A DNA stretch of 64,000 bases from Pseudarthrobacter defluvii (GTDB lineage: Bacteria; Actinomycetota; Actinomycetes; Actinomycetales; Micrococcaceae): NCBI RefSeq assembly GCF_030816725.1, contig NZ_JAUSYG010000001.1, forward strand, positions 2,976,001 to 3,040,000, read 5' to 3'. Shown piece after piece: positions 62,626-64,000 of the stretch. The translations under genes were made by a program, and so were the position numbers. The notes under the pieces were generated by a model that was given only the letters and a program-made list of their open reading frames with translations, had not been told where the DNA came from and did no database searches. How positions within the stretch are numbered: the first letter of the stretch is position 1; each line of letters begins with the position of its first letter.

Positions 62626-64000
62626 ATGCAGGTCCATAAGTACGACGTCGTCATCGTCGGTGCCGGTGGCGCTGGCATGCGCGCCGCGATCGAGTCCGGT
62701 CAGCGCGCGCGCACAGCAGTACTGACCAAGCTCTACCCCACCCGCTCGCACACGGGTGCGGCACAGGGTGGCATGTGTGCAGCCCTTGCCAACGTCGAGG
62801 AAGACAACTGGGAATGGCACACCTTCGACACCGTCAAGGGCGGCGACTACCTGGTTGACCAGGATGCCGCCGAGGTCATGGCCAAGGAAGCCATCGACGC
62901 TGTGCTGGACCTGGAAAAGATGGGCCTGCCCTTCAACCGCACGCCCGAAGGCCGGATCGACCAGCGCCGCTTCGGCGGCCACACCCGCGACCACGGCAAG
63001 GCACCGGTCCGCCGCGCCTGCTACGCCGCGGACCGCACCGGGCACATGATCCTGCAGACCCTGTACCAAAACTGCGTCAAGCACAACGTCGAGTTCTACA
63101 ACGAGTACTACGTCCTGGACCTGCTGACGGTTGAAGAGGATGCTGTCCGCGAGGACGGCACGCCCTACAAGCAGAAGCGCGTGGCCGGTGTCGTTTCCTA
63201 CGACCTCGCCTCCGGTGAACTGCATGTCTTCCAGGCCAAGTCCGTGGTGTTCGCCTCCGGCGGCGCCGGCAAGGTCTTCAAGACCACCTCCAATGCCCAC
63301 ACCCTGACCGGTGACGGCATGGGCATCGCCTTCCGCCGCGGCATTCCCCTGGAGGACATGGAGTTCTTCCAGTTCCACCCGACAGGCCTCGCCGGCTTGG
63401 GCATCCTCCTCTCCGAGGCGGCCCGCGGAGAAGGTGCCATCCTCCGCAACTCCGAGGGTGAGCGCTTCATGGAGCGCTACGCCCCCACCATCAAGGACCT
63501 GGCGCCGCGTGACATCGTGGCCCGCTCCATGGCCAACGAGGTGCGCGAAGGCCGCGGCTGCGGCCCGAACAAGGACTACGTCCTCCTGGACCTGACGCAC
63601 CTGGAGCCGGCGCACATCGACGCCAAGCTTCCGGACATCACCGAATTCGCCCGTACCTACCTGGGCGTGGAACCGTACACCGAACCGGTGCCGGTCTTCC
63701 CCACCGCGCACTACGCCATGGGCGGCATCCCCACGAACATCCAGACCGAGGTCCTGCAGGACAACGACACCGTGATCCCGGGCCTCTACGCCGCCGGTGA
63801 GGTGGCCTGCGTGTCCGTCCACGGCTCCAACCGCCTGGGCACCAACTCCCTGCTGGACATCAACGTGTTCGGCAAGCGCGCGGGCATCGCCGCTGCCGAG
63901 TACGCCAAGACCGCGCAGTTCGTGGAGTTGCCGGAGAACCCGCTGGCCTACACCACCGAACTGCTGGACATTGCCCGCAACGGTGTCGGCGAAGAGAAGG
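62626..64000 (+). CDS. sdhA: Succinate dehydrogenase flavoprotein subunit (3' end outside window)
   Basis: SdhA oxidises succinate to fumarate. The visible 458 residues have GAGGAG at 12-17 for FAD, SHTGAAQGGM with the FAD-linked His42, FRRGIPLEDMEFFQFHPTG and the substrate region GSNRLGTNSLLDINVFGKR. Conserved His and Arg residues of the dicarboxylate site are present. The gene continues past the edge; sdhB should follow. The ATG at 62626 has GAGAAAGAG upstream. Confidence 0.97.
   Translation, partial: MQVHKYDVVIVGAGGAGMRAAIESGQRARTAVLTKLYPTRSHTGAAQGGMCAALANVEEDNWEWHTFDTVKGGDYLVDQDAAEVMAKEAIDAVLDLEKMGLPFNRTPEGRIDQRRFGGHTRDHGKAPVRRACYAADRTGHMILQTLYQNCVKHNVEFYNEYYVLDLLTVEEDAVREDGTPYKQKRVAGVVSYDLASGELHVFQAKSVVFASGGAGKVFKTTSNAHTLTGDGMGIAFRRGIPLEDMEFFQFHPTGLAGLGILLSEAARGEGAILRNSEGERFMERYAPTIKDLAPRDIVARSMANEVREGRGCGPNKDYVLLDLTHLEPAHIDAKLPDITEFARTYLGVEPYTEPVPVFPTAHYAMGGIPTNIQTEVLQDNDTVIPGLYAAGEVACVSVHGSNRLGTNSLLDINVFGKRAGIAAAEYAKTAQFVELPENPLAYTTELLDIARNGVGEEK

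Overview
The window is a stretch of high-GC actinobacterial chromosome. Mycothiol conjugate amidase, a WhiB-type iron-sulfur regulator, a mycosin-like protease and gene blocks that I recall in the same order in mycobacteria point to Actinomycetota. The overall protein flavour suggests a member of the Micrococcaceae such as Arthrobacter or Pseudarthrobacter. The genus is inference from memory, not from a search. I see no prophage, IS element, CRISPR array, rRNA or biosynthetic cluster. This is core genome with a few regulatory oddities.

Layout. 1-13.9 kb: a partial membrane glycosyltransferase, a WhmD/WhiB2-like regulator, a TIGR03089 protein, GtrA, purK-purE, an LCP cell-wall ligase, manA, a FemX-like transferase, glpX, a DUF4245 protein, a beta carbonic anhydrase and fumC. 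14-19.2 kb: a TetR/MFS drug-efflux pair, Nudix, prepilin peptidase, an unrecognised 264-aa protein and a GNAT. 19.4-25.4 kb: PIN-PhoH, isoprenyl diphosphate synthase, TrhA/hemolysin III, a small membrane protein, mca, DUF4307 and greA. 25.5-28.7 kb: an operon of AI-2E-type transporter, ilvA and rhomboid protease. 28.8-32.2 kb: galM divergent from galT-galK. 32.3-38.7 kb: a Bax-inhibitor-like protein and a branched-chain amino acid ABC importer (livK-H-M-G-F). 38.9-47.7 kb: a tRNA with UAA anticodon, NDH-2, mycosin, ppx, DUF501, ftsB-like, eno, mazG and adenosine deaminase. 47.8-56.6 kb: two DedA proteins and a nucleoside salvage operon (BMP lipoprotein, ABC ATPase, two permeases, cdd, deoA). 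56.8-61.4 kb: ohrR-ohr-oxidoreductase, an M20 amidohydrolase and a mannose-1-phosphate guanylyltransferase. 61.7-64 kb: sdhC, sdhD and the start of sdhA.

How the genes work together. Purine synthesis (purKE) and nucleoside uptake and breakdown (BMP transporter, cdd, deoA, add) sit beside central carbon genes (glpX, eno, fumC, sdh) and respiration (ndh, sdh). Envelope genes (LCP, FemX, isoprenyl synthase, manA and the GDP-mannose enzyme, glycosyltransferase, ftsB) form a second theme.

The strongest unannotated signals are regulatory. (1) At least fifteen genes have a TANNNT -10 hexamer exactly 6 or 7 nt before the start codon, which predicts leaderless transcripts and settles several starts. 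(2) Strong hairpins sit inside three operons, between livK and livH, between the BMP lipoprotein and its ATPase, and between sdhD and sdhA. (3) There are three CRP/GlxR-type sites. (4) A UAA-anticodon tRNA has a class I (short variable loop) body. (5) The whiB stop overlaps an ATT, giving TAATT where TAATG would be expected.
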